A stretch of DNA of 28,130 nucleotides from Bacteroidaceae bacterium (GCA_017466065.1 JAFTUV010000041.1:1-28130), one strand, 5' to 3'. Numbered from the stretch's first letter, positions 1 through 8,746 are shown. Numbers and translations are program-made. The notes: generated from the letters alone by a model not told the origin.

Positions 1-227
1 ACATCCAATCTATCACCACGCTCAAATACACCGCTCATTGCAAAAAGCAAAGAGTCGTTACGCTCACCAACAAGAATACTAAAATCCTGAACGCCGGCAA
101 TATTATACACCCAGCGCCAAGTACCTACAAAGGGCGACAGCGGCTCATCGCCATTCTTAATCACCTGTGAAAAAACAAAGGAGAGTGAGAACAGGAGTAA
201 CACCGATGCAAAAAACACTTTTTTCAT
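1..227 (-). CDS. Small secreted protein, 5' end only (runs off window)
   Basis: An open frame starts at an ATG on the minus strand at 227 and stays open to the window edge, giving 75 visible residues with no stop. It begins MKKVFFASVLLLFSLSFVFS, a clear signal peptide with a likely cut near residue 20-21. The mature part starts around QVIKNGDEPLSPFVGTWRW and carries a GTW motif of the sort seen near the N-terminus of small secreted lipocalin-like or beta-barrel proteins of Bacteroidetes. It lies 66 bases downstream of the S41 protease gene on the same strand, so it could be read through from that operon; I see no hairpin in the gap. The family cannot be assigned from this fragment. That the frame is a real gene is supported by the signal peptide and an in-frame start. 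Confidence 0.7.
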   Translation of the reverse strand, partial: MKKVFFASVLLLFSLSFVFSQVIKNGDEPLSPFVGTWRWVYNIAGVQDFSILVGERNDSLLFAMSGVFERGDRLD

Positions 228-293
228 ATTCACACTATTTTATTAACAAGAACTCTTTAACTCCCACCACAAAAGAATGCAAAAGAGAGGTTG

Positions 294-1895
294 TCACTTT
301 ACTTCCCGAGTGAGCACTTTATCCTGCTTGCGCTGCTTTATGAGGGCGTAGCCCTTTTTAAAGAAGTCGTTATTGCGATTATATATCTGAACGGCCTCGC
401 AAGTGTCCCAAATGTCGCGGGCCACCAACCATTTAAGCTGGAAGGAAATTTCGGCGAGGGATTTTTGAAACTCCTCTTCTCCTCCGGCAGGCTTCACACT
501 GTCGCACTCACCTTGACGGCGCAACAGCGCGGCAAAGACAGAGTCAACCTCGAAATTCGCATCATAAGAGGCGAGTGTGGGATACTTCTCTTTCAGTTCC
601 TTGCGATGCGCATCGACGTAACGCAATGCCGCCATAATCACGGAGCCTTTGCGCGAAAGGTCGCGGTGATACTTCGTGTAACGCATAGTATCGAGAGGCA
701 CAAAATAGTCGGGCATAATTCCGCCACCGCCATACACCACACGCCCCAAACGCTTGGTGTAGGCTTTCAACGAATCGGGGAAATGTATGCTGTCGGCAGT
801 TGTCAGTTCCCCGTTGTTGTAACGATTCATTAAATCGTCCTGATAGCTTATGGAGTCGCCATACGGCTTCTGTATGCTGCGCCCGCTGGGAGTGTAGTAG
901 CGCGATATTGTGAGGCGTATCATCGAATTGTCGATAAGCTGGAATGGGCGTTGCACAAGCCCTTTGCCAAAGGTGCGACGACCGACTATCACTCCCCTGT
1001 CCCAATCCTGCACGGCACCGGCAAGAATTTCGGCAGCCGAGGCCGATGTTTCATCAACAAGCACAACAAGATTGCCCTTGCGGAAACGACCGCCGCCCTT
1101 TGCAATGTGCTCGTAACGGGGCGACATACGCCCTTCGGTATATACTATGAGGTTCGACTTTTCGAGCAGTTCATTGGCAATATCAACCGCTGCCGAGAGA
1201 TAACCGCCGCCGTTCCCTTGCAGGTCAATCATAAGGGATTCAAGGCCGCAGCCTTTTAAGGAGTCGAGAGCCGACACAAACTCCTTGTGGGTGGTTGCGC
1301 CAAAGGATGTTATGCGTATGTAACCCACACTTTTATCGACCATATAGGCCGCATCGACACTCTTTGTGGCTATATTGCCACGCACAAGTTCAAAAGGCAG
1401 CAGAGGAGCAATCCCTGCACGCTTCACCTGCAAACGCACTTTTGTGCCCTCGGGCCCGCGCAAGCGCGACATAATGTCGGCACGCTCCATCTTAACGCCG
1501 GCAATGGCAGTGTCGTTTACCGTAACCACTCTGTCGCCTGCCAGAATACCGGCCTTCTCCGAAGGGCCGCCGGCTGTGGTGCGCACCACATAGAGCGTGT
1601 CGTCGATAATATTGAACTGAATGCCTATGCCGCCGAAACTGCCCTGCATCTCCTCCAACAGGTTCTTTGTCTCCTTGGGGTCGCTGTATATGGAGTGTGG
1701 GTCGAGTTTCTTCAACATTGCCTTTACGCCCTCTTCCACTATCTTATCGTCGGCAACCTCGTCCACATAAAAACGACTTATTATATTACCGGCCGACATA
1801 AGTTTAAAGAGCGACTGCGGCATTTGGGGAGCCTCCTGCGCAGTTGCAAGGAGCGCAGTCAACAGAATGAATAATGATATTGTTATTCTTTTCAT
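294..1895 (-). CDS. Secreted S41 family C-terminal processing peptidase with PDZ domain
   Basis: This 533-residue protein has a signal peptide (residues 1-19, ending LLATAQ), so it acts in the periplasm or at the outer membrane. A PDZ domain at about 88-160 contains the GGIGIQF and AGILAGDRVVTVND motifs. The S41 serine protease core covers about 185-400. The catalytic serine is Ser286 in SASAAE and the general-base lysine is Lys311 in TFGKGLVQ. Their spacing of 25 residues matches CtpA/Prc enzymes. The NGGGYL motif (about 228-233) is also present. Such proteases trim or degrade exported proteins from their C-terminus. The gene is last in the GNAT-parE-coaD-S41 operon, starting 11 bases after the coaD stop. 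Substrates cannot be read from the sequence. Family assignment is firm; a ctp-type symbol is not given because Bacteroidales carry several paralogues. Confidence 0.95.
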   Translation of the reverse strand: MKRITISLFILLTALLATAQEAPQMPQSLFKLMSAGNIISRFYVDEVADDKIVEEGVKAMLKKLDPHSIYSDPKETKNLLEEMQGSFGGIGIQFNIIDDTLYVVRTTAGGPSEKAGILAGDRVVTVNDTAIAGVKMERADIMSRLRGPEGTKVRLQVKRAGIAPLLPFELVRGNIATKSVDAAYMVDKSVGYIRITSFGATTHKEFVSALDSLKGCGLESLMIDLQGNGGGYLSAAVDIANELLEKSNLIVYTEGRMSPRYEHIAKGGGRFRKGNLVVLVDETSASAAEILAGAVQDWDRGVIVGRRTFGKGLVQRPFQLIDNSMIRLTISRYYTPSGRSIQKPYGDSISYQDDLMNRYNNGELTTADSIHFPDSLKAYTKRLGRVVYGGGGIMPDYFVPLDTMRYTKYHRDLSRKGSVIMAALRYVDAHRKELKEKYPTLASYDANFEVDSVFAALLRRQGECDSVKPAGGEEEFQKSLAEISFQLKWLVARDIWDTCEAVQIYNRNNDFFKKGYALIKQRKQDKVLTREVK

Positions 1896-1906
1896 AGGTG
1901 GGGGAT

Positions 1907-2347
1907 TTAAGGCAAAAAGGGTGTTACATCCTTGCCGTATGCAGCAAGCTCACGCACCACACTGCTGCTTATCGATGAATATTCGGGGGTGCTGAACAGG
2001 ATTACCGTTTCAATGCCTCCCACACGCAGATTAACATCGGCAAGCTCGCGTTCATACTCAAAATCCTTTACACTGCGCACGCCACGCAATAGTGCAGCCG
2101 CACCTATCTTGCGTGCATAATCGACAGTGAGTCCCTCATAATGCACTACCTGCACGCGAGGCTCATCGGCATAAACTCTCTCTATGACTGCGAGGTATTC
2201 CTCGGGTGTGAGCTTGCTATGCTTGCTCATATTCTTCCCTACCGCAACAACCACCTTGTCGAAAATTGCAAGAGCGCGTTGCACCACAGAGTGATGACCG
2301 AGTGTGTAGGGGTTGAATGTTCCGGCAAAAAGAGCTATCTTTTTCAT
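1907..2347 (-). CDS. coaD: Pantetheine-phosphate adenylyltransferase
   Basis: This cytosolic enzyme of 146 residues transfers AMP from ATP to 4'-phosphopantetheine, giving dephospho-CoA in the fourth step of coenzyme A synthesis. The N-terminal nucleotidyltransferase signature GTFNPYTLGHHSVV is intact, with the TxGH motif at residues 15-18. The C-terminal stretch SSISSSVVRELAAYGKDVTPFLP ends like other bacterial CoaD proteins, with the conserved serine run and V-R-E. The length is slightly below the usual 155-165 residues, but both ends are present. The start lies 5 bases after the parE stop and the S41 protease gene starts 11 bases after the coaD stop, so all are probably on one transcript. 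The identification is secure from motifs and length. Confidence 0.95.
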   Translation of the reverse strand: MKKIALFAGTFNPYTLGHHSVVQRALAIFDKVVVAVGKNMSKHSKLTPEEYLAVIERVYADEPRVQVVHYEGLTVDYARKIGAAALLRGVRSVKDFEYERELADVNLRVGGIETVILFSTPEYSSISSSVVRELAAYGKDVTPFLP

Positions 2348-2352
2348 TGTTC

Positions 2353-4299
2353 CTATTCGTTGGTTTTATCCTCCTCGACCACGAGGTTGTCTATGATAAA
2401 ATTCTGACGTTCCATAGTATTCTTGCCCATATAGTAGCACAAGAGTTCATCCACCTTGTCGTCCTTGTGCATAGAGACACGCTCCAAGCGCATATCCGGG
2501 CCGATGAAATTGCGGAACTCATCGGGCGATATTTCTCCAAGACCTTTGAACCGCGTAATCTCGGGGTTGGGCGAGAGCTTTTCTATGGCGGCTACACGCT
2601 CCTCCTCGGAGTAGCAGTATATTGTTTCAAAATCACCTTTGACAGCATTGCCATCCTCGGCACTCTTCTTGCCACGCTTGCGTTTGTTGCGCACACGGAA
2701 CAGCGGTGTCTGCAATATGTAAACGTGCCCTTTCTTTATAAGTTCGGGGAAGAATTGCAGGAAGAATGTTATCATAAGAAGGCGTATGTGCATTCCATCG
2801 ACATCGGCATCGGTTGCCACAATCACCTTGTTGTAGCGCAGCCCTTCGAGCCCATCCTCAATATTCAGTGCAGCCTGCAACAGGTTGAATTCCTCATTCT
2901 GATAGACCACCGCACGGCTAAGCCCGAAGCAGTTGAGAGGCTTTCCACGAAGGCTGAAAACCGCCTGTGTGTTAGCGTCGCGGCTCTTGGTGATGGAGCC
3001 GCTCGCCGAGTCACCCTCGGTAATGAAGATGCAGCTTTCATCCACACGGTCGCCCTTGCTGTCGTTGTAGTGTATGCGGCAGTCGCGCAGCTTGCGGTTG
3101 TGCATATTCACCTTTTTGGCCTTCTCGCGCACCTGCTTGGTGAGGCCGGCAAGTTCCTTGCGCTCCTTTTCCGATGCCTGTATCTTTACAAGCATCACAT
3201 CGCTTATGTCGGGGTTCTTGTGCAGGAAGTTGTCGAGCTCCTCTTTTACAAAATCGCCAATAAACTTCTTAACACTCATACTGCCCTCCTGCGGCGCGAT
3301 GGTGGTGGAGCCGAGGCGCACTTTTGTCTGGCTCTCGAACACCGGCTCCTGAATATTTACCGCTATCGCGGCAACAATGCCGTTGCGAATGTCGCAATAC
3401 TCGAAATTCTTGGCCGAGAAAAAGTCGTGAATGGTAGAAGCGACCATCTCCTTGAAAGCACTCTGGTGAGTACCGCCCTGCGATGTGTGCTGCCCGTTGA
3501 CAAACGAATAATACTCCTCGCCATACTGCTGTGCGTGGGTGAAGGCAATCTCAATATCATCGCCTTTGAGGTGTATTATGGGGTAGAGGCTCTCGGCTGT
3601 CATATTATCGGTGAGAAGGTCGGCAAGACCGTTGCGCGACAATATGCGCTTGCCGTTGAACATAATGGCAAGACCTGTATTCAGATAGGTGTAGTTGCGC
3701 AGCAGTGTTTCAATGAACGCCGCACGGAATTCATAATTGCGGAATAGTTTTGTGTCGGGAGTAAAGGCAATGTATGTACCATTTTCATCGGCAGTTTTCT
3801 CGGTTACATCGCTTATGAGATTACCGGCCTCAAAAACAGCCACACGCACCACTCCGTCGCGATAGCTGCGCACCTCGAAACGGGTGCTCAATGCATTCAC
3901 GGCCTTCAAGCCCACGCCGTTAAGGCCCACCGACTTTTTAAAAGCCTTGTCGTCATACTTTCCGCCGGTGTTCAGCTTGCTCACCGCCTCAATCATCTTT
4001 CCCTGCGGAATACCGCGGCCATAGTCGCGCACGGTAACCGAGCGGTTCTCCTCAATATCTATTTCTATGCGCTTGCCTGCACCCATCTTAAACTCGTCGA
4101 TGCAGTTATCAACAACCTCTTTCAGCAGCACATATATGCCATCGTCGCTCTGCGAGCCATCGCCCAGCTTTCCTATATACATACCCGGACGGGTGCGTAT
4201 ATGCTCCATATCACTCAGGTGGCGGATATTATCGTCGGTATATGCGACCTGCTCCACAGGAGCGTTATTGTCAAAAATTAAATTATTATCTTCGTTCAT
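2353..4299 (-). CDS. parE: DNA topoisomerase IV subunit B (GyrB/ParE type)
   Basis: This is the ATPase subunit of a type IIA topoisomerase, which pairs with ParC to unlink replicated chromosomes. The start at 4299 (MNEDNN) is preferred because an upstream in-frame ATG at 4434 would overlap the preceding gene; 4299 lies 7 bases past that gene's stop. The 648-residue protein has the GHKL ATPase domain ([10 protein letters not shown] 61-70, DYGRGIP 92-98, ATP lid [12 protein letters not shown] about 125-136), the QTK loop (324-326) and the TOPRIM domain (EGDSA 428-432, RGKPLN 451-456, DADVDG 497-502). The short form without a long GyrB-type insertion favours ParE over GyrB. The ParE/GyrB choice is family knowledge and has not been tested against the rest of the genome. 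No truncation or lost catalytic residue is seen. Confidence 0.92.
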   Translation of the reverse strand: MNEDNNLIFDNNAPVEQVAYTDDNIRHLSDMEHIRTRPGMYIGKLGDGSQSDDGIYVLLKEVVDNCIDEFKMGAGKRIEIDIEENRSVTVRDYGRGIPQGKMIEAVSKLNTGGKYDDKAFKKSVGLNGVGLKAVNALSTRFEVRSYRDGVVRVAVFEAGNLISDVTEKTADENGTYIAFTPDTKLFRNYEFRAAFIETLLRNYTYLNTGLAIMFNGKRILSRNGLADLLTDNMTAESLYPIIHLKGDDIEIAFTHAQQYGEEYYSFVNGQHTSQGGTHQSAFKEMVASTIHDFFSAKNFEYCDIRNGIVAAIAVNIQEPVFESQTKVRLGSTTIAPQEGSMSVKKFIGDFVKEELDNFLHKNPDISDVMLVKIQASEKERKELAGLTKQVREKAKKVNMHNRKLRDCRIHYNDSKGDRVDESCIFITEGDSASGSITKSRDANTQAVFSLRGKPLNCFGLSRAVVYQNEEFNLLQAALNIEDGLEGLRYNKVIVATDADVDGMHIRLLMITFFLQFFPELIKKGHVYILQTPLFRVRNKRKRGKKSAEDGNAVKGDFETIYCYSEEERVAAIEKLSPNPEITRFKGLGEISPDEFRNFIGPDMRLERVSMHKDDKVDELLCYYMGKNTMERQNFIIDNLVVEEDKTNE

Positions 4300-4306
4300 A
4301 GGGTTG

Positions 4307-5437
4307 TTATAATGCTTTCTTATATGCGCGGCGGCGTTTGTGTTGTTCTTTTTCGAAGCTCTCCCATTGTGCCTGCACCTTGTTGTTTGTTTCAAGCTCG
4401 GGGTTTGTTTCCACATCCTCAAAGCCCATTGCAATGTAGCGCGGCATAAGGTCGTTAAAGAGCATTGCCATTACTCCTTTGCTCTGATATTCGGGCTTAA
4501 TGGCCACCAACAGGAAATCGAGTCTTTTGGGACGGGAGAAGAAGAGAGCCTTTACAAGGTGGAACCAACCAAAGGGCAGCAGGCGGCCTTTGGCCTTCTG
4601 CAATGCGATAGAGAGCGACGCAAGAGTAACTCCGAGTGCCACAAGATTATCATTCTCATCGACAATGAGCGACACAAGGCGCAGGTCTATTGCCGGGAGA
4701 TATTGCTTGATTAGTTGCTCCACCTGCTTGTCGCTCAACGGTGAAAAGCCGTACAACGGAGCGTAGCACTCGTTCACAAGGGCAAACAATGCCTTGCCGT
4801 AACGCTTGGCAAGCTCGCCGCGCGACTTGCACTGCACCACTCGCAATTTATATTTACGGGCAATAATCGAAGAGAGGCGGTCGGCCTTGTCCCAAGTTTT
4901 TTCGGGAACTTTTATGAGGAACTCCACCCAATCGGCATCCTTTTCAAAGCCCAAACGCTCCATCTGTTGCGGATAATAGGGGTGGTTGTATATTGTGGCC
5001 ATAGTACCTAAGCGGTCGAAGCCCTCGACGAGCATTCCCTCACGGTCGAGGTCGGTAAAGCCGAGAGGGCCTTGCAGTTCCGTCATTCCACGCTCGCGGG
5101 CCCACTGCTCCACGGTAGCAAAAAGAGCATCGACAACCTCGGCGTCGTCTATAAAATCGACCCAGCCGAAGCGGGCGGCTTTCGTGCCCCAACGTTCATT
5201 GGCACGGTGGTTGATGATTGCGGCCACGCGCCCCACAATCTTCCCGTCGCGAAGGGCAAGGAAATAATCGGCCTCACAGAATTCGAATGCAGCATTGCGG
5301 TCGCGGCGCAAGGTATTCATCGCATCTTCATAAAGTTCGGGAACGGCGTATGGGCACTCTTTGTAGAGCTCATAATTATAGCGCACGAACTTTTTGAGCT
5401 GCCCATTTGTTTCAACTTTTATTATTTCAACAGACAT
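4307..5437 (-). CDS. Conserved Bacteroidetes GNAT-fold protein
   Basis: The start at 5437 (MSVEIIKVE) is preferred over an ATG at 5494, because the extra 19 residues look like leader and the promoter-like box at 5492-5499 would otherwise lie inside the gene. The 376-residue cytosolic protein begins with a segment typical of a conserved Bacteroidetes family ([20 protein letters not shown]) and includes [14 protein letters not shown]. Its C-terminal half carries an acetyl-CoA-binding-like GNAT motif, [17 protein letters not shown] (around 313-329), followed by a charged tail. GNAT proteins usually move acetyl groups to amines, but no substrate is known to me. The gene heads the operon with parE, coaD and the S41 protease and ends 7 bases before parE starts. 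Fold assignment is moderately secure; function is unknown. Confidence 0.85.
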   Translation of the reverse strand: MSVEIIKVETNGQLKKFVRYNYELYKECPYAVPELYEDAMNTLRRDRNAAFEFCEADYFLALRDGKIVGRVAAIINHRANERWGTKAARFGWVDFIDDAEVVDALFATVEQWARERGMTELQGPLGFTDLDREGMLVEGFDRLGTMATIYNHPYYPQQMERLGFEKDADWVEFLIKVPEKTWDKADRLSSIIARKYKLRVVQCKSRGELAKRYGKALFALVNECYAPLYGFSPLSDKQVEQLIKQYLPAIDLRLVSLIVDENDNLVALGVTLASLSIALQKAKGRLLPFGWFHLVKALFFSRPKRLDFLLVAIKPEYQSKGVMAMLFNDLMPRYIAMGFEDVETNPELETNNKVQAQWESFEKEQHKRRRAYKKAL

Positions 5438-5491
5438 TGTCGTTTTACTTCTTAAACAATGTGTAAATATACTCTTTAATTTGCAAACTCG

Positions 5492-5499
5492 CAAATTTA
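5492..5499 (-). promoter_or_regulatory. Possible promoter -7 box for the GNAT-parE-coaD-S41 operon
   Basis: On the minus strand this reads TAAATTTG, matching the Bacteroidetes -7 consensus TAnnTTTG, 55 bases before the start at 5437. No good TTTG -33 element is seen 19-21 bases further upstream. A perfect 7-bp inverted repeat (AATTTGC 5478-5484, GCAAATT 5491-5497) overlaps the box and could be an operator. The call rests on consensus matching alone. Confidence 0.35.
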
Positions 5500-5649
5500 C
5501 AGCAATTATCGTGCTCTTTTAATGGATGTTAAAGGCTTTATTCCCGACTTTCTTTTACACATAAGCACTGCTTTGCAAGCCTCTCTTTGTTACCGGCAAA
5601 CAAAATCAGGAGATTCTATACTTGTCGAACGGGATTTAGGGCGTTTTTA

Positions 5650-5671
5650 GGGCGGACACATCGGTCCGCCC
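5650..5671. repeat. GC-rich palindrome (8-bp arms, 6-nt loop)
   Basis: The arms GGGCGGAC (5650-5657) and GTCCGCCC (5664-5671) are perfect reverse complements around acatcg. Neither side has a T tract, so it is not a standard intrinsic terminator. From general recollection it resembles short GGGCGGA/TCCGCCC palindromes scattered through many Bacteroidetes genomes; copy number here cannot be checked from one window. Confidence 0.6.
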
Positions 5672-5715
5672 AATATTTGCAAGTGAGCACAAAGCCATCC
5701 TTTGCGATAATACAC

Positions 5716-5748
5716 AAAAAGGCCTGCCCTTGTAAAAAGAGCAGGCCC
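5716..5748 (-). terminator. Intrinsic terminator of the 661-residue secreted protein gene
   Basis: On the minus strand, just after the stop at 5770, a 7-bp perfect GC stem (GGCCTGC at 5721-5727 with GCAGGCC at 5741-5747) with a 13-nt loop is followed by five Ts (5716-5720). Position and shape are those of a rho-independent terminator. Confidence 0.8.
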
Positions 5749-5769
5749 TAAACAGAAAAGATTTATATC

Positions 5770-7755
5770 TTATTTTCTAATAAAAACCTTCTTTCCATCG
5801 ATAATATAGATGCCCGAAACAGCAACCTCGTTAATCTTGCGACCTGTAATGTCGTAGATTGCACCATTGCCGAAGCTGTTGCTTGCAGCACCCTCGATAT
5901 TCTCAATGCCGGTAGTACCGCCCCAATCGAAACTGAACGAGTAGCTTGCGGCACCATTTGCAACCGAAGCGGGCAAATAGGCCTTATTGGCGTTATTAAG
6001 GAACACACCACCGTTCATTTTAGCCTTGTAAAGACCAACCTCACCATCAACCATCGAAAGAACGTATGCCTCCTCATCAATATACTCGTTGGTTAAAGAA
6101 CCAAGCATATTGCTTTCAACATCGGCACCTTCTGCCGACACCTCGAAAGTATATTCACCTTCCTCGGCATTTACAAGAACCGCAGTGTTTGCAGGAACAA
6201 CGCCTGTAATCCCTTCCAATTCCACAGACTCTGCACCTATATTAGAGATTATATAACATTTAACACCCTCGGGAATTGTTACATTATAACCCAAAAACAA
6301 TGTAGCCCACTTTGCAGCAGTAACATCAAGTACATAATCTTCGATTGTTGAGGTATTCACCTTGTAGAGTGAAACATCTTGCTGTCCCGAAGTATAGCAA
6401 GAGAATATTGGATTCCCACTATTAGGATTATACCGCAACCAGTTCCTTGCCGACTGATCGGCTTTTATTGTTGCAACATTATCTTCTATCCCGATTGTAA
6501 AACTTGCTTTATTACTCAATGTTGTAGTGGTCTTCAAATGATTGGACGAAGTTGATGCCGCGTATAAATAGCCACTACCTGTTTGGAAAGCAAACTGACC
6601 ATCCGCTGCACCATTCTCAATTGTCAAAATCTGAACCTCATCAGTCAAGCTAACATCATTACCGTCCTTGACAATTGCGACAGCAGCTCTATTATTTGTA
6701 TTTTGAGTGGTTGAAAGAGCATAGTCATACCCTGTTGCTACAATAATTACTTGGTCGCCAACTGCTAAGTTTGCAGCATCCCCTATCAATGTTGCGGTTC
6801 CGGCTGCACCCGCACTGCTTGAATTCTGTTTAAATTCCTGTTCAGCGACACGGCTTGGGTACCCCTCTGCATCGATTGCAATCACTTGGAGCGTTGCATC
6901 GGCCTTAATTGTCAAAGGCGCTGTATATTCGGTGCTATTAGCTGTGGGAGTCTTGCCATTCAAGGTATAATAAGCGGTTGTACCTTCGGCAAAAGTTACT
7001 GTTACAACAACAGATTCATCAAATGTAGATTCACCGGCAATTTCAGGTTTAGCGGCTACGCGAGTATAAGTCTGTGACGAAACACCACTTTCGCCGGCCT
7101 CGTTGATTGCAATAGCATTTACGGTTGTTGTAGTTGTAATTTCGAAAGGAGCAGTATACCCTGTTCCATTAGTAGCAGAAGGCACAGACTCATCTGTTGT
7201 ATAATAGATTGTTGCCCCTTCTGTTGTACAGGTAATTTCAACAGTAGTTGAGCCTACAAAGTCATCACCGGCAGTGAGTGTAGGGGTTGAGGGGGGCAGA
7301 ACTTCACCATCAGCGGCTACGGTGTAAGTCACAGTCAAGTCATCCAAACGCACTTGTGCACTCAAAGTTGCAGTAAAGCTATTGCTTGTTCCATCGGGTG
7401 TGACCGTTACTGCTGTTCCCGAAACAGTTGAACCCTCGATAGAACCTTGAAGCGCAGTTGCATACTTTGTTGCATCGCAATTAAAAACAATTTGAGTAAT
7501 TTTACCCAAACTGCACTCCACAACAATCTCAGAGTTTGCATACAACCTCACAGGGTCTGAATAATTGGCAACATTAGTTGTAGAAGAAGCCTTATTGTTG
7601 GTAAAGGTAATACCATTCTGCTCCCACACCTGCTGCGATGTACTATAAGACGTACGCTGGTCGGTACTTGCAAAAGACAAGGTCGCTGTTTCCTGCGCTT
7701 GCACGGCAAACACAGCCATCAAGCAACATAAAATTGAAAGTAAAAATTTTTTCAT
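5770..7755 (-). CDS. Secreted multidomain protein with chitobiase-type repeats and T9SS-like tail
   Basis: The 661-residue protein has a signal peptide (1-20, ending AVQAQ). An N-terminal beta-rich region (about 23-147) is followed by two chitobiase/beta-hexosaminidase C-terminal type repeats (about 156-232 and 236-309), each with the pattern G(A/T)T.YYT...P...(G/S)T.YTAP. A further beta-rich module covers about 318-470 (GDQVIIVA, GSGYLYAAS), then a region with CYIISN and PANTAVLVNA. The last 30 residues include IYDITGRK and GIYIIDGKKVFIRK, the same kind of tail as on the sialidase at 23294. No catalytic domain is recognised, so a surface binding or adhesion role is an inference. It has its own terminator and looks monocistronic. 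By eye the middle of the gene is richer in A and T than its neighbours, which could reflect transfer; this was not computed. Confidence 0.88.
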   Translation of the reverse strand: MKKFLLSILCCLMAVFAVQAQETATLSFASTDQRTSYSTSQQVWEQNGITFTNNKASSTTNVANYSDPVRLYANSEIVVECSLGKITQIVFNCDATKYATALQGSIEGSTVSGTAVTVTPDGTSNSFTATLSAQVRLDDLTVTYTVAADGEVLPPSTPTLTAGDDFVGSTTVEITCTTEGATIYYTTDESVPSATNGTGYTAPFEITTTTTVNAIAINEAGESGVSSQTYTRVAAKPEIAGESTFDESVVVTVTFAEGTTAYYTLNGKTPTANSTEYTAPLTIKADATLQVIAIDAEGYPSRVAEQEFKQNSSSAGAAGTATLIGDAANLAVGDQVIIVATGYDYALSTTQNTNNRAAVAIVKDGNDVSLTDEVQILTIENGAADGQFAFQTGSGYLYAASTSSNHLKTTTTLSNKASFTIGIEDNVATIKADQSARNWLRYNPNSGNPIFSCYTSGQQDVSLYKVNTSTIEDYVLDVTAAKWATLFLGYNVTIPEGVKCYIISNIGAESVELEGITGVVPANTAVLVNAEEGEYTFEVSAEGADVESNMLGSLTNEYIDEEAYVLSMVDGEVGLYKAKMNGGVFLNNANKAYLPASVANGAASYSFSFDWGGTTGIENIEGAASNSFGNGAIYDITGRKINEVAVSGIYIIDGKKVFIRK

Positions 7756-8128
7756 AGTAATTTATTTAATTAGTTAACTTATTGTACAATAATAAAATAA
7801 TACGACAAAGATTTAATTTTGTCGGCCAAAAAAGCGGAACAATTCAACGATTGCACCAACAGTATTTTGCAAATGTAGTCTTCTTCAACGCAATAGCAAA
7901 AGAAAAAGCGCATTATTTTATGCCATTTTCAACACAAACACAATCTGCTTTTATTAAGGCAACAATATAGTTCTTGGCCCAATTTTTTTCGCGTATTTGT
8001 CATCTCGAACCTTGTGTGAGAGATCCCTCGTCGCTTTGCTCTGTCGGGATGACATCGATAAAGCGATCTTTTCGCAACCCGCACGGCACCACTAACGCGG
8101 TGCAGCGTGCGACCATTTGCTGCTCGCT
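7756..8128. other. 373-bp intergenic region holding an AT-rich leader and a composite hairpin element
   Basis: No credible gene is present; short open frames here lack any family feature. The left part (7756-7990) is AT-rich and must contain the promoter of the 661-residue protein. A partial -7 match (AATCTTTG on the minus strand, near 7807-7814) is too weak to call. The right part is the repeat element described at 7998-8136. Confidence 0.65.
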
Positions 8129-8136
8129 TTATCGAT
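7998..8136. repeat. Composite double-hairpin intergenic element
   Basis: Two inverted-repeat units meet head to tail. Unit 1 (7998-8054) has 11-bp ends with one mismatch (TGTCATCTCGA 7998-8008, TCGGGATGACA 8044-8054) and two internal short stems (ATCTC/GAGAT and ATCCC/GGGAT types), so it can fold as a three-way junction. Unit 2 (8054-8136) has perfect 13-bp ends (ATCGATAAAGCGA 8054-8066, TCGCTTTATCGAT 8124-8136) and an inner hairpin (CGCAC 8080-8084 with GTGCG 8107-8111, then GCACC 8086-8090 with GGTGC 8099-8103). The right arm covers the TAA stop of the DUF3109 gene (8129-8131). It may act as that gene's 3' structure or be a non-autonomous repeat. Confidence 0.7.
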
Positions 8137-8716
8137 TAAAGAAGCCCTGCTTCTTTAATTCATTTGCCACGAGCAACAGCTCTTTATACCACTCCTCGCC
8201 GAAACGCTCGGTGAGAGGGCCTTTCAGAAATTCATAGGCGCGCACGCCCTTGCGACGGCCTTTCACAAAGGCCCCACGGCACACATCCCATTTGTGAAGG
8301 TTCACCCCTATGAGATTGCCCACCTTGCGCAAGCGCACGGGGTAGAGGTAGCACGATGCGGGCTTACGCCACGCGATGCGTCCTTCGTTGTAGGCTTTTT
8401 CTATAAGACAGATGCAACCGCCATTCTCGTCGCGCGAGGCAAAGACACAATCCTTGCCATTAACGATGGAGGTTACAAGGTCGCCGTCGCGGTCGGTATA
8501 TACCACGCCTTGTTCATCGACAATGGCGCGGGCATCGGGCGACATTTCATCGGCTATCACCTCCAATGCCTCTTCGAGTTTCTCAACTTCGTCTATCAGC
8601 ACCGGTGCGCCCGCATCGCCCTCGATGCAGCACACACCCTTGCATTGTGAATAGTTGCAACAGAAATATTCCTGAAAAAGGTCGAACGACACTATTGCAT
8701 CACCTATCTGTACCAT
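8129..8716 (-). CDS. DUF3109 family cysteine-rich protein
   Basis: This 195-residue cytosolic protein has no signal peptide or membrane segment. It carries ten cysteines in the arrangement of the DUF3109 family: CC at 19-20, C25, CC at 29-30 (CKGVCCIEGDAGAP), C90, C101 and C103 (GGCIC), C122 (ASCYLYPVR) and C146 (WDVCRGAF). Such clustering points to a metal or iron-sulfur site; this is inferred, as no function is firmly known for the family to me. The length is that of intact family members. The start at 8716 (MVQIGDAIVSFD) matches the usual N-terminus. The gene stands alone between the DUF559 cassette and the composite hairpin element, and its stop codon lies inside that element. Confidence 0.9.
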   Translation of the reverse strand: MVQIGDAIVSFDLFQEYFCCNYSQCKGVCCIEGDAGAPVLIDEVEKLEEALEVIADEMSPDARAIVDEQGVVYTDRDGDLVTSIVNGKDCVFASRDENGGCICLIEKAYNEGRIAWRKPASCYLYPVRLRKVGNLIGVNLHKWDVCRGAFVKGRRKGVRAYEFLKGPLTERFGEEWYKELLLVANELKKQGFFNR

Positions 8717-8746
8717 AGTTCTTCTATTTATTTTTTATCCTTAATT

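Larger units (their letters stand above)
5438..5769. other. 332-bp intergenic region: promoter side, palindrome, terminator
   Basis: No credible gene lies here. Going rightwards, the region holds the promoter-like box and small inverted repeat of the GNAT operon (5478-5499), an AT-rich stretch, a GC-rich palindrome at 5650-5671, and the terminator of the 661-residue secreted protein (5716-5748). Confidence 0.7.

Noticed and set aside
2317..3747. 476-codon open frame antisense to parE
   Set aside because: It mirrors the conserved parE coding strand, has no domain, signal peptide or plausible start context, and its residues are explained by the codon pattern of parE.
4300..4434. Upstream start (4434) for parE, adding 45 residues
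   Set aside because: It would overlap the GNAT gene by over 120 bases and the extra residues do not resemble ParE; the ATG at 4299 is well placed after the GNAT stop.
5770..7755. 661-residue protein as a chitinase or hexosaminidase
   Set aside because: Only the non-catalytic C-terminal type repeats of that family are present; no glycoside hydrolase catalytic domain is seen.
7782..7970. 62-codon open frame in the AT-rich spacer
   Set aside because: Low-complexity AT-rich stretch with no recognisable domain or start context.
7974..8237. 87-codon plus-strand open frame across the composite hairpin element
   Set aside because: It is formed by the palindromic repeat and the antisense of the DUF3109 3' end; no independent evidence for a gene.
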